In this document: positions 28,101 to 41,300 of the stretch, piece after piece
Numbering within the stretch: position 1 is the first letter of the stretch
Layout: every line of letters starts with the position of its first letter
Program-made: the position numbers and the translations under genes
Origin: Lanius collurio
Taxonomy: Eukaryota; Chordata; Aves; Passeriformes; Laniidae
NCBI GenBank assembly: GCA_020086605.1
Contig: JACBWW010000007.1
Coordinates: forward strand, 18,420,483-18,484,482
DNA length: 64,000 bases
Reading direction: 5' to 3'
Notes under the pieces: model-generated
Told to the model about the DNA's origin: nothing
Database searches by the model: none
The model's input: the letters and a program-made list of their open reading frames with translations, nothing else

Positions 28101-31100
28101 TGAATAAAAGGCCCCATGTTGCTGCTGAATATGATCAAGAAGCAAACGACAAAAGATAAAGAGGAAACAGACTTGCATTCATACTGGATGGCATTTAAAA
28201 ATTAAAAAATAAAGGGAAAAAAGGAAAAAAGAAAGACAGTCACATTCCAATTGAATGCCCCTTTTAGATGCCCCCATCCCAAGCACTGCTGTTTAGAATC
28301 TGCTTCACAAAAATACTATTTAAAGAAAGTTTTTGTCTAGAAGTGCACAATAATTCCAAGTACATTAATAACATGTTTTACCTATACATACACATACACA
28401 CACAGAGCCTTTACAAGGTGTCAACGACATTTTAACAGCTCTTACAACACTGATACCCTTGATAGCTCAGACAATGACACATAAAACCCCCATGTGTAAT
28501 GCTCCACCAAACCAGACAACTGCTTACAATTTTAATGTAAGCCAATCATTTAAGGAAACAATGCAGTTAATACTTCAACCAATTCCCTTAAAACTTTTTT
28601 AGCCAGTGACAGTCAAAAAACAAAGCATAAATAGTATATTTTATAGATTTTTTACAAATCTTAATCTAGAGCAATTATCTAGAAGATTTTTTTTGTTGGT
28701 ATGGGTTCCCAGGAAAAGAAGTAGTCCAATAAATTGAGCAGAAAATACAAATTATATAAGAATTTGACTTAAAATTATTTGCTAGTTGTATTTTAAAAAG
28801 GCTATCAGAAGTACAGGTATTGCATTATGTGTTCAGTTTATGAATTGCACAGAGCTCATGGCAAGAAATAAATTCTTATTGTTGACAGAAGATTATGTTC
28901 CAAATCAAGTTGCTCCAGACAGTCGCCTTTTCCTTTTCTCTAAAATGCTACTGAATAGCACAGATGCTACAAATATGATATTAAAATCCAAGTATTCCAC
29001 ATACACCTATTTCTTTGTCCTATTTTTGCTAGGTTTAAAACACATGGGTTTGGACCCTCTTCTAAAATTATACTGACAAAACAGCCAACATAACACTGTC
29101 TTTACTTAAAAACCTTAAACCTTGGTATTTTACCCAGAATGAACTACAGTGTAATTGTTTTACCATTACGTCAATCATGATTATCCTCAAACCTCACAGC
29201 AATTTTTAAATTAAAGTTTATAGAGGACATTTTTACACACTAAAATAATCTCAACTGTCTCAAAAAAAAGAGACAGTTCTGAGTATTTTTGTTTTTTCAT
29301 GCCTCCAACCTGTTTGTTATTTCTCTCTTTCCCCCTACTTTGAAACACTTTAATTAAAAGGTTTTGGCATTCTGAGAGGAAGAGATTGAGAACTGCTTAA
29401 AGCCACTTCTGATTTCTTTATGGCAGCTGTCTCAAGCAGGATGTTTAGTTAAGCCACTTGCTACCTACAGTAATGTTGATCAACAAAAATTAAGGTATTA
29501 GAATAACAAAAGTGGGGTAATTAGAAAGAACAGGATGCAATTCTGTTGACTCGTGCCTGGTAGCACACTGTCTATGACAACTTCTCCTTCCTTGAGCTAT
29601 CCCATACGAACAAACTTCCACATCCAAATTACTTAACTCCTCTATGATATTTATATTGTCTCCACCAGGATTTGATGTCAAGCTGACTTTAGAGACCTGA
29701 AGCTGAATTTTTTTCTTAAGACAACCTACACAAAAAGAAACATGAAAGAAGAAATGCTTCTCTTCTCCATTTGCAGAACAAACAGCTTTTCTCCCTCACA
29801 TTTCTATCACCTTTTCTCTGAGTTCTGAAAGTTATGATAATTCTTTAGAGATATCCCTGAATCTAAAGAAATGTAGTTGATCACTTTGCTGTCACATGCC
29901 ATCTTCCATCTATAGGTTAAATCCCAGACCTCTGTATGGAAAGAGCAATAAAGACTCAAAATAAAAAAAAAAAACTAAGCCCAAGAGTATTAAAAAACAT
30001 TCACAGAAAATGATACTAGAAGAGGGTCATTTGAAAGAGAGCACACATGCAGGGATTTCATCAGAGGGGTTTAAACACATTTTTGTCTTGCTGAATTTTA
30101 ATGACAAAAACTTACCTTCTTTCTGCCTATACTGTAATGTGAATTTGAAGCTTGATTTTTCCAGCTGGGGTTGGAATATAGTTACACGTATTACTCACAT
30201 AAGAGAAAGTTCAGAGTGTTTGGTAACTAGAAGGTTTTTCTTCTTCATAATATTATGAGTAAATAATACCTTTCCTCAAAATATCTGTAGTCCAACGCAG
30301 CCAGACAAAAAGCAGAGGGGTGTGTGAAGCAAAAAGAACATATATCCTGATAGAATTTGTTCTATATCTAGCCTCCAAGAAGTCATGGTTCTGTCCTGCA
30401 CCACAAGCAAGCATAAATAGCCCCAAACTAACAGCTGCTTTACCACAAGGGTCATCAGAATAAAAGTATATAGCAAAAGCTTGTGAAAGCTGACTTCTTC
30501 CTTCAAATTCTCACCTCAATACTTTTCCCTCAAGGTGATACAGGGCATCTTCTATGCAAATTTAAGGTCTGTTCAAAAGCTGAGCAACCTACATAGTCTT
30601 AACTAAGCATCCTACTTACAGAAAATAGTAATTTTGTAAAACTCACACTTCTTTCATATCACTCAAAAGTAAAGCTGAGGGTACAATACCACTATGAAGT
30701 ATACACAGGCTTTTACAGGGCTAAGTTACAATGCACCAACTGTCTAAGAAGCCTAAGTCATGTCAGTTATGCCATAATTTCACAAACTTCTTTTGATCTC
30801 TACATTTTTAAAACAAAGATGACAATCAGTAAAGTTTGTTTTACATATTCAGAGTCCAGCATGTGTTCTTTCAACGAAAAAATTCTTTCAAATAGTTGAC
30901 AATACACTGCCAAGAGTGACAAGCTGTCCTGATCACATGAAACAGCTTTGTTTTATGGGGCATTTTGTCTTTTTTTAAAAATGCAGGGTTTTTTTTCCCC
31001 TCAAACAAGTTTTACCACACCAAACAAGTCAAAAGTGACATCACAGCTGTACAACTCAAGTGTGTGTAACTAACATTTTTGTATCAGACTCAAAAGACCA

Positions 31101-34100
31101 CAAAGTTAACATACCTGTGTTCTGTGAGGACATTTACTGCTGATGGGTGGTTGGCACAGTATGTAAGGTATAAGCTTTTCATTTGTGGCATCAAATTTAG
31201 AAAACATCCTCCAACCCTCTGCTGAGCTTCAGGCAACCTAAAAACAGGGAAATAAAGATGAAAATGCTGTAATATCAACCAGACAGAAATAAATGAACTC
31301 CCAGAAAATCAGTCTGTATTGTGTGCTGGGTTTGGCTGGGGTAGAGGTAATTTTCTTCACAGTGGCTGGTAGGGGACCATGTTTTGGATTTGTGCAATAA
31401 CATAAGGGTGACAGAAGGGATGAAACTCTTCTTTTCTACAGAGTAGCTCCCACCTGAAGGACTAAGCCTCTTCAGCAGAAGACTGTATGGTCAATTGTAT
31501 AACCCACACTGAAGTTAACCAGAAGATGGGCCACTAAGCTTTCATCAGTCCTAGACTACAAACTTGCTCTTGACACCTTGTCTAAACCACTGTACAAAAT
31601 GTGCAAGATGAAATGTTTCAATTTCTCAATGCACTTGCTTTCCTTGCAAAAAGACTGCATCTCCTAACATAATATGCTAAAATTTTGCTTCTTTGCAAGA
31701 TATGACAGTGGATTTTGCTGTTATCTTTTTAACTGCTCTTAAAACCAGTACTTCACTCTTCACATCAGCTGTAAAGCTAAATGAGCCCTCACTAAGTACT
31801 CAATGCACATACTATTAGCACAGTCAAAGATGATTCTAAGATTAGTTCCAGCAATTCTTTCTGGAAGAATATTTTTTTTCCTGAAAAATATATTTTTTTA
31901 AAAGTCAGTATTTTCTATAGTTGCCCCAGACACATACATAAAGTTCCTAAACATCAATATTTAGCATATTCCCTCTAAAAAAAACAGAGATGCTCCAGTA
32001 AACTTCAGGAGGAAAGAAACCATTCAGCTGCCCAGGACAATCACTCCTCCAGGCAGGAGACGTTCCCATCCTGCCCAAACACTGCCATCTTGTCCCAGTC
32101 CTTAGGTTTGCTCATAATAGTCAAAATGCAAAGTCCACCCCAAGAAATTCTCCCCCAAATTCCAAAATAGTAAGTCAGTCTACCTCCTATTAAGCAGCTC
32201 AGACCCGCTGCACTATATGGGAAGACTACCCAAAATGAAGTAAAAATTGACTGTAAAGGTGTTCTAAATGTGAGTAAGGGGAAAATACTCCCTGATTTGA
32301 AAGCAACATTTATTACTGACACCCAGAAAATGACAGCCAAGTCTAACACATCGTGCCAGATACACTCTGATTACATCATCAACACTCCTTATATCAAAGG
32401 CTAGGGCTCATTCATACATCTGCTTTTTTTTTTTTTTTTTGAAGTTTAAATTCTGAAATCAATAGACTGGCTGCTTTTGCAGGTGTTATGGGGAAAACCA
32501 AGGGCATTCCCCAGCATAGTGAGGGAAGGCTTTTCTTATAGCCTTTCCAAAAAGCATTTCCTGCCTAGCAGCTGGCCTCCTTTAATAAATCCAGCATGAG
32601 CTAATAATACATTCTTGGAGTAATAGATGCAGCCAAAGTCTCAAACTCTAAAGACATACTCAAGGCATATAACTCAGTATTAAATAGCAAGAGGCTCCAA
32701 TAAACAGTTACTAAAAATGGTTAAATTCTTATTTCATACTGTAGTGATGGGGGTGGAGGGTGAATTATGGCTGTTTGCACCAAGCAGACATCTGTGTGTT
32801 CTCAGTCTGCTGTTCTTTTAGCAGAATCAAAGACTGACATTATTCTCCTCTCTCACATGTTGCACATGCATTGCCACTTTATACTGCACATTCCTCTTTG
32901 AATTACAATATTTCACAGACTTTATAATGGGGTGGTAACTCATCCCCTTTGACTTTTCTAATCCACACATTAGTGCAAGTGTTCTACTATTTTCAGCAGA
33001 TAAAGTACCTATACCTCCTTTACCTGCTGGAACATCAATTTAATGCTTATCACCATATCATATTAATCTTTTAGTAACTGATGTGTTCCATAAAGAGCAT
33101 AGTTATTTTACAGCTTATTCTTAAGTTTTTATCCCAACATTCTTCTCATAAAAGGATAATTAAAAAGGAATCACATATAAATATTTACACAGATATATAT
33201 ATATATAAGTTATAACAACTTCAGTTAAAAAAATGCCAGATACATGTTTTAATTATATTTGCAAATGTAAAAGAACCATAACAAAGCCTCTGCTGTTGTA
33301 CACATGCTAGAGGAATCACCATATGACAACATCTAAACTACCTAACATCGTCTGCTTGTTGAAATTGTATCCAACAGCTATCAGTTTTGGAATTGCATCC
33401 AACAGCTATCAGTTTTGTTTCTCCGAAACAATGGGTGGCCAGTGCATGGCAATTTGAAGAAAGAAATAAAAGTTAAGTGCAATTGAACAACAAGGTTACT
33501 TTTAAGACTGATCAAAACCAGCAATCAGAACTGGACTAAAGCTGCACTGGCAGCTGATATTAAAAGGTTGACAATTCAGAATGTCTAATCACGTCCTGTG
33601 TGTTCTGAAAAACCTGCCTTAGTTTTGGGATCAGTGGACATCACAACACTCTGGGAACGGCTGTGCAAACTGTGATTAATTCAAATAAATTTAAACAGAA
33701 ACTAACAGAGGCAATTTAAAAAGAAAAGTAGGTAACAAAATGTAATCAGCATTTATGCTTTCTTTTTGCAAAGAAAAGAAAAGATCTCCCTAGATTTCAT
33801 TTGACTGTGTAGTTACCATAAGGGTGTCATTCATAAAGGAATCTATGGTGCTATACATATACATGTGTGTGTGTGTACAAATATATGTATATTTATACAG
33901 GCAGCCACCTGCAGAACCTGCCACAACCTGGAAACTAAATTATCAGGGTGGCATTTTCTCCTCTTCTGCATCTCATCCCACACAAAGACAAACAGTAGAA
34001 TTCCAGCTCTTGAAGGAGATGAAGCATCAATACTAAGTTTGCCATGTTTGCAAGAGGTCAGTACAAAGAATGTCTTGAACTTAAAAGCTGATAGCAGAGA

Positions 34101-35308
34101 AGACCCATGAGAAGTAATGGTCTGTAAAATCTAAGATGGGACAATTGTGATTAATGACTCCAAATGGTGCTGTTTGTGTGGGAACATAACCTCTAATCTT
34201 ATCTCCTGAGGCTTCACAGTTAACAAGGTTACTGATATAAGGGGCCACTTTGCAACTTTCTAAGCTTCTGTTTGCACAAATTGAGGCACTATTCAACTTA
34301 TGCACAATCCTTCAGTCTAGTTTTCACCCTCTTCACTACTACACCTTTCACTAATTGTCTTAGCCCTCAGACATCAGTTAGTATGCATGTTTCAGGGTAT
34401 CTAAAGACACTGTCTTCAAATTCCCATAGTATTGATAGCCTTATTTCTGTTGATACTCATGATCACCAAGAGTAAAGGATGATACTGGGACTTAACAGAC
34501 TTAATTTTATCTTCACTCCAAAACTAAACCTGAAATACTAATGAGTTTTGTATTATACTTAAATAGTCTCCCCCTCACACTCTGGCCTCTCCCTTGTTTT
34601 TGTTGCTTGCGGTTTTTTTAGATTCCATTCCACTTCAGGATCATCCCCAAACACAAAGTATCTGCTTGCATTTAAACACAAAACAAGACAAGACAGTTAC
34701 TGTGACTGCAAGAGCAGACATGAGGGAAAGAGAGGACAAACCCCAGCTATGGCTGTTACAGGGCAAGGAGGTAAGCCTGTGACACTAGGTAAAAGACTTT
34801 CATTTGCTACAGAGGAGATTAGACGTAGCAGTCCATGTAGGCTGGTGCCACCAGCCAGCCTGTGTGTCATGTGTCCCCCTCCTCACTGACAAGTACAGCC
34901 ACAGACTGACAGCTTCGACTTCTAGGTGAATGGAAGAACCTTTTCTGGAGTAAGAGGTCAAACCAGGTTCAACCTCCTGCTACAAAAATACCCACAGAGC
35001 AACACTTCCTGTTATAAATAAGGGACCAGATTACCAATTTAACAATTATCCATTTATTTTGTACTACATTGTAGCTTTGTTTGAATGTAATTTTGTACTA
35101 CATTGTAGCTTTGTTTGAATGTAATTTTGTGCTTTGTTGTAGCTTTGTAAGTTAGGATCTCTCTTGCAGTTTAAGAAAGAAACCCACACTTCGTTGTGGA
35201 GAAACCAGCTTCTTATCAGACCTTACATTGCTATGCAAGAATTTACGACCCCTCCTTACCCCTTTCGAAGCTGGCCTGCCTGGAGAGTAGTAGATAAGGA
35301 AAAGACAG

Positions 35309-35342
<34 letters not shown>

Positions 35343-38300
35343 GAAAAGGGGCTGAATATGCAAACTAGAGCTGAAAAGACCCCTGGGAGTGTAAGAACCC
35401 CTAAAAAAATAACAATTTAAAACAAGCCAACAAACTTTTAAGAAAAATGAACCAGGCTACTCTATAGGCAACTACTATCTGGCCAGCTTTTGAGTTCTCC
35501 AAGAAGTCACCGTAACAAAAAAGTCTATTGGAGCCACTGCCCTGAGGACAGCGAATTACCACCATGGCCTTCATATACCCTTTGGTATACAGCCACGCCT
35601 CGTGAGGAACGCTTGAAGGCCCGGCTCTATCACAGGGAGTGATAGAGCCGAATTTCCTCCTCCTCCAAGTCAAAGCTGGGGGCAACGAAGCTGGCCGGAG
35701 CCCCCACCCGAGCTGATCACTTTTAATAAAGGCTTAAAAAGGACCATCAGTCCTGCCCTTTTTATTTCACTTCCAACAGAAGATCATTTAGATCAGGCCA
35801 GAGATCACCTGATGGACACTGACTTTGTTTGCAGAGCTCTTCTGCTGTGTTGAACTGCTGCCAAACTGATCTTTGGCACAGGACTGCAGACCTGGAATGA
35901 GACCTAGAGCACTCAACCACTTTTTGTCTTCAAGAGACCAGAGCACAGAGCACTCTTGCTCTGTTTCACTGTCAGAAATCCTCTCTTTCTCAACTGAAGA
36001 CTCCAACAGCATCTCTCTGCCTTGTGTGCTACAGTTCTTTTCCACCCATGAACCAAGCACTAGAAGCTGATCAGCCAAAAAAAGCACCTTTGAAGCCTAT
36101 CAGCAGAAGATTCTCACTCAGTGCTAGTTAGATTTACTCCATGTGCAGCTTTTGTTTGGTAAACTAAGAAGAGAAGTTACAAAGGCGGAAATGACCCCAA
36201 CCTGGACAACTTCAAAGAGGACAAACCTTTAGCAATGAGCCAGAAGACCTTCAAGGCTGTGGGCAGGGTGAGAGGGTGGCACACAACTAAACCCAAACCA
36301 TATCCAAACAACTATTTCCCCGAAACACACAAAACCTACTATGACATCATACGTTCTGAAAAAAAACCCACCCAAAAAGTTTAACACCACAAAGATTAAA
36401 TAAGTCAAAGCAGTGCAGGCAAAAAGAGGAAAGCATAGGAAAATCTCTGCCCCTGAAGTACATATCAGGGTTTGTTAAAGAGAAAACTCAAATGACAAAC
36501 TGTCTCAAGGTGGGTTCGGAATTCAAAAAGCATTCAACTTTCATGCCCCAGAAAAGGAATTTGTCAAGCAAGGTAGGCTGGCAGCATTACAATTGGCAGG
36601 AGGACAGCATTTGGTCATTCTGACATGTCAAGTTAGAATAAAACACCACACTGGATGCTGCAACATGAAGTACCTCAATAATGGAACTATAAGCTCTCTG
36701 CCAAAAATAAAATAAAGTGATAAATCTATTTTCAGCCCAGGAGCTAGTCTGTTTGCAGAACAGGTTCACCAGCCAAAAAAACATGGCAAAATGACAAAAA
36801 AAAAAAAAAAAAAAACCACAAAAAAAACCCCAAAGGGCAGCAGAGCAAGCATTCTTCTACATGATGGGAATCATGATGGATTAATGGATTAGATTCCAAA
36901 CAGAGGGATGCTGTATGCTCAAGTTAATGCGCTATGATGAAAATTAAACTGAAAATACAACTCAGCATGATGAGCATATTTATGAAATGAAAATAAGACA
37001 AAATGTTTGCAATAACACTTCAGTAATTTTAGGGCATCACTTTCTCTGCCTGCCTACCTACTAGTATCCAGTACATTCCTAGTTTATTACACAGCAACAT
37101 TTCACTTGACAAAAAGAAGATATAAAGGACATTACAAAAAGGTGCTTTAAGAGAACCAAGCAGTTATTAATGAAGCTGAGCTTGAAGCTCCATTGTGATA
37201 TCACATTAACTGACACTCCAGGTTGAAATGAAGTTTGCATTAATATTAGTTTAAAGGTATATACTCTTCTCCTCTCATTTGTATTATTATCTTAAAAAAT
37301 AGAAAGAGTTTTAAAAGATGACAGTCTGTTCCATGCAAAGTACTTGATTTCCCTAACTTCTGACACAAAGAAACAAAAACACAGTAAAAAGCAAATAAGA
37401 CAACAAAGAGCAGTGACAAGAAAAAAAAGGAAACATTTGAGTATGTTGACAAATGGACAGAGATTTAGACATTTAACTGATCAAGTCAAACTTGTCAGAA
37501 TGACTGTCGTTCTCTCTCACAGCATGAGAGACAGACCATTTCAAAAATGTTTCCATTACACTGCTGAATTGCAATCTGAACTACACCCCATCCTCCCCTC
37601 CCCTCTCTCTGGCCCAAGTTGTCTAGAGGCAGGAGAGAGGGACAGGGGATAGGAGGGCGTGGGATCTGAAGTCAGCAACAGTAACAGGCATATGTTATTG
37701 CCTAGTGGAGATGCAGCTTATACCTTTCCATGACAAGGCTGCTTCTTCACACAGAGCAGGGGAGAGGAGGGAGAGAGCAAAACAAGACATACTGAGGTGA
37801 TCTGAAGTTTACTGTTGCCAAAAGAGGTATTTTCTCCTCCAAGACATTAATTCATTCTCACACCAAACTGAAACTTGTCTAAGCCCTCAGCAGCAATTCA
37901 AATTACTAATTTGGCAGAAACCAAGAAAATTTGTATTAGGAAGTTGCCTTAGCTCACCATGTAGTCAGACAAAACTAGAATACAGGCAAGGAAAATGACA
38001 CAACTGATGTTAAGAACATAAATTACACTTTCAGTGGAATTTCAGGAAATTGTTAGGGCAACCCAACTGCAATACGGTCACCTTCTCTCTACACGCACAA
38101 GTGCTGAGGTAACAAGCTGAAAAATAACAAGTTGCACTTCAGCCTAAATTATGGAAGGAGTACAAATGTCTTCATCCCCTTTTTTCTGTACTCCATGCTT
38201 CCTATGTGGTACAGGACAAGCATTGAGGGGGTCTATTTAATTCAGGTTGCTCTTTCTGCCTATCCTGCAGACCTCTTCCAGCACACTTTGATGACCACCT

Positions 38301-41300
38301 TTGTTCAGACCAGAAGAATACCAAGCACAAGCATTCTTTTACAGTGTCCTTCATCCAAGTCACTTACCTCCTTCTCCACTGTTCCACCATCACATAAGGT
38401 CCCTCAATTCTTTTTTTCATTCTCTTACTTTGAAGCAAATACTTAAAATTCATCCTCCCCAAAATCAAAACCACCACTTCCCTACTGGTATGGAATTGCA
38501 TCATGAAGATTCATAAATTTCTTTTAAACTGCATCAAAATTTCTACCTTTACAATTGCATCCTGGGGCCAATATATATCTGTACAAACAATCAATATACT
38601 CCCCAAACATCTATTACTGTATTGCTCTGGCAACAACTTCTAAAGTGAGAGGGAAAAAAAGAAATCTATGCCCAACAAAAGATGCAACAAGTAAAGAAAC
38701 AGAAGATATTTGCATGTTAGAATTTTACTCTATCCAGTATGCATGGTACTTACTTGGTGCATTCTTCTAAAGACTGTACAAGCATTTGCTGGAAAGAACT
38801 TATTTCTTCCAGGTTCCCCATTAAGTATGAAGTATTTGTCAAGGTTAACCTGGAGCCAAAGGAAATAAAACATGTTTAGGTTTGTAGCTGTTGACTAACT
38901 GTGCATTAATACTATCTACTGCATGAAAACAAAATGTTTGCTGGTTCTTAGATCAAGGACCAGACTGTTTCAGTCAGCAAGCAAACTGAATAAAATAAAG
39001 CCCTGCCTCAAGAAGCACACAGTCCACAGAGGTAAATTCACACTGATATTGACATTTCAACCATGTTAACCCTCCCCAATACATGAGAGCTCTCAGCTTA
39101 ATTTAAAACACAGGACAAACTCACATACTTTTCACTGGCTTGTAATGGTCGCAGGTAGTTTGAAAGCATTGTTTGTAGCTCCTTAGCATATTCATTTTCT
39201 GTTTCTAATATATTTTGTAGCACCTACAATAAATGACAATTGCTAATTGGTACTTTTTAAGATATATCAATACCGGTTTTAAAGCATCCTAAAATTTATT
39301 TAGCATGAGAAAAACTTAAATGAGAGTTCCTACATTAAAAATACAAATATCAGCAGGAAAACACTGAATACTATATATCTATGAAATTCACGGGGAAAAT
39401 AAACACTACACACATGATAAGCCATCCTTTAGCCATTTACAAAAAAATGGTAAGCTAACAGTCACTACACATTTTATTGCAAAATTTGAATTACACAGAG
39501 CTTTCTTCCAAAGCCAGGGATAATTACTCCTCCTAGGTACTTCAGAGCAGTCACAGATCATCAGAGGACGGCAAAGCACAATAGAAGTTGGGAGAGAAAT
39601 GAACAGTGTCATTTTCTCAGTCTCAATTACAACACATTACAACTAATGCTGCTAGTGGAGTGTTTAGATGCACTAAACCACCTGCTAGAACACTTGAATA
39701 TTAACAGATTTACAAAGATCAAGTAATTTCCAACTTCATTTACCAACACAATTAGCACTATTACATTCTTTTTAAACAGTGCTGCCTAAGCTTACACTGG
39801 GAGTACACTACCATAAGAAAATTACAATAGATTAATGCAAAACCAGGTATTTATAAAATACAGCACACACTTGGGCTTTGGCTGAATATAAATCAATTAG
39901 AATTACCCCAGGTATGTACAGGAAAACATTTTACTGGGCCATCTCTTGGGAACCTGCTTTAGGATATCCTCCAATATAATCATATCAGCTTCTACTCTGC
40001 TTTTAGAAGGCAAATTATTTTTTGCCTCCAAAAAGTTATTTAGTAAGAGAATCATCAGAATTAAATGCAGCTTAGTGAACAGAGCTGAACTTCAAAAACT
40101 TATTGCTATTCACTGGTCATAAGCCACACCACAAACCTCATTTTGTTACATGCCATATTTGTCAAGCCTACAGCAATATCTCATTTCAGCATTTATAGGA
40201 ACAACTGTAATTGAGTGCATTATTCACTGTTGTAGTCAATACTCTTTCTTAGGAAATAAAAAAAGCCATTCATTCCTAAATGCAAACCTGATGAAATAAC
40301 TTTAAATAGTTCAGTATGTCAATGAAGAATTCACTGCTCCTTTCATTGGTGTCATTGATTCTGCTTATTCCTTGAATGCTTCTATTCATTTGGGGAGAGA
40401 GAGAGAGAAACCATTTTTGAGTTCATTCTTTTGTTGCAAGTCTGAATCCTGAACTGAAGATTAAAATGTCTCCATTCTCTGCTAAAGACTGTGACAGAAA
40501 AATGTCACAGGGAAAGTTATGGCTACTAACTAGGAAATAGAAGCATAAAGTACAATATGGTCAAACATTTAAAAAAAAGCTAAGGGGTTTTTTTGACTGT
40601 TTAGACCAGGGAAATAAAATATCTCTGCCAATCATAGCATTAACTAACCCCCATATTCTCTTTTATTTATGTATATAAAACAAAGAAAGCAAATAATTCA
40701 AATGATAACATAAAAGTACTTGGCACCCATGAGGTTCAAAACTAAGTGCAAGACCAATCTTTTTCAACATGGCTTTTCCCACAAAAATCTCTCAGCCCAA
40801 AGTCATTACCACTGGCAGGAAAAATTAGTAGGGAAAAGGAGACAGAAAGTCAGGGACAAAACCCATGTCCTAATGAAGAACTAAACAGTATTAAAAGACA
40901 CTGAAAGATAAAAATCAACAAATTTGCTAGAGAACTTGAAAGACTGCACCACTGCCCCATTTTCTCAAAGACTACTTCCATTCTGTGCTATAAGCAGCTG
41001 TCTGAAAAGCTTGAAATAAAACTAGTTTCATGTTGGACACACTTCATTATTTTCCTTGTGCTGCTTTGGATTTTTCTTTGAGCATTTTCTTTGCCATATG
41101 GAAAGCATGGGACTGGAAGAAAAAGACTTAAGGGCAGAGTGAGGTAATAAGAAGAAACCTTAAAAACTAGAATTAGCAACCTGACAATTAGTGGAAAGAG
41201 GAAAATTAATGTCACTGCATAAAACTATGCTACAAAACCTGTGCAGAGTACCAGATGCACTTAGACATCTTTGTTATTCTAGTAGTTTACAGTGTTATAC

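Larger units (their letters stand above)
20952..31114. other. Intron between exons g and h
   Basis: 10163 bp, GT-AG, the largest in the window. It holds the candidate alternative first exon and promoter-like stretch (26044-26300), a CR1 fragment split by a solo LTR (22122-23030), an inverted repeat (21253-21293) and a T18 run (26913-26930). The 131-codon open frame at 27388-27783 (+) has no recognisable protein. Confidence 0.6.
35010..35769 (+). mobile_element. Solo LTR of an endogenous retrovirus, with target-site duplication
   Basis: 760 bp, starting TGTTATAAATAAGGG and ending CCTTTTTATTTCA (TG...CA). It is flanked by CTTCC on both sides (35005-35009 and 35770-35774); the identity extends to CACTTCC if the terminal CA is counted. 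A plus-strand AATAAA lies at 35725-35730, 39 bp before the end, fitting a U3-R-U5 layout. The U3 part has 34-bp direct repeats and a 29-A run; the R/U5 part has a 12-bp stem hairpin. No gag, pol or env sequence is next to it, so recombination has left a single LTR. The ERV family cannot be named without a search. Confidence 0.85.
31238..38753. other. Intron between exons f and g
   Basis: 7516 bp, GT-AG. Holds an LTR start fragment (31322-31398), a 28-bp tandem duplication (33364-33419), short AT and GT repeats (about 33192-33207, 33864-33876), a solo LTR (35010-35769) and homopolymer runs (T at 32424-32440, A at 36796-36815). No gene of its own. Confidence 0.65.

Noticed and set aside
33192..33207. 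AT dinucleotide run
   Set aside because: Ordinary short microsatellite, no further meaning seen.
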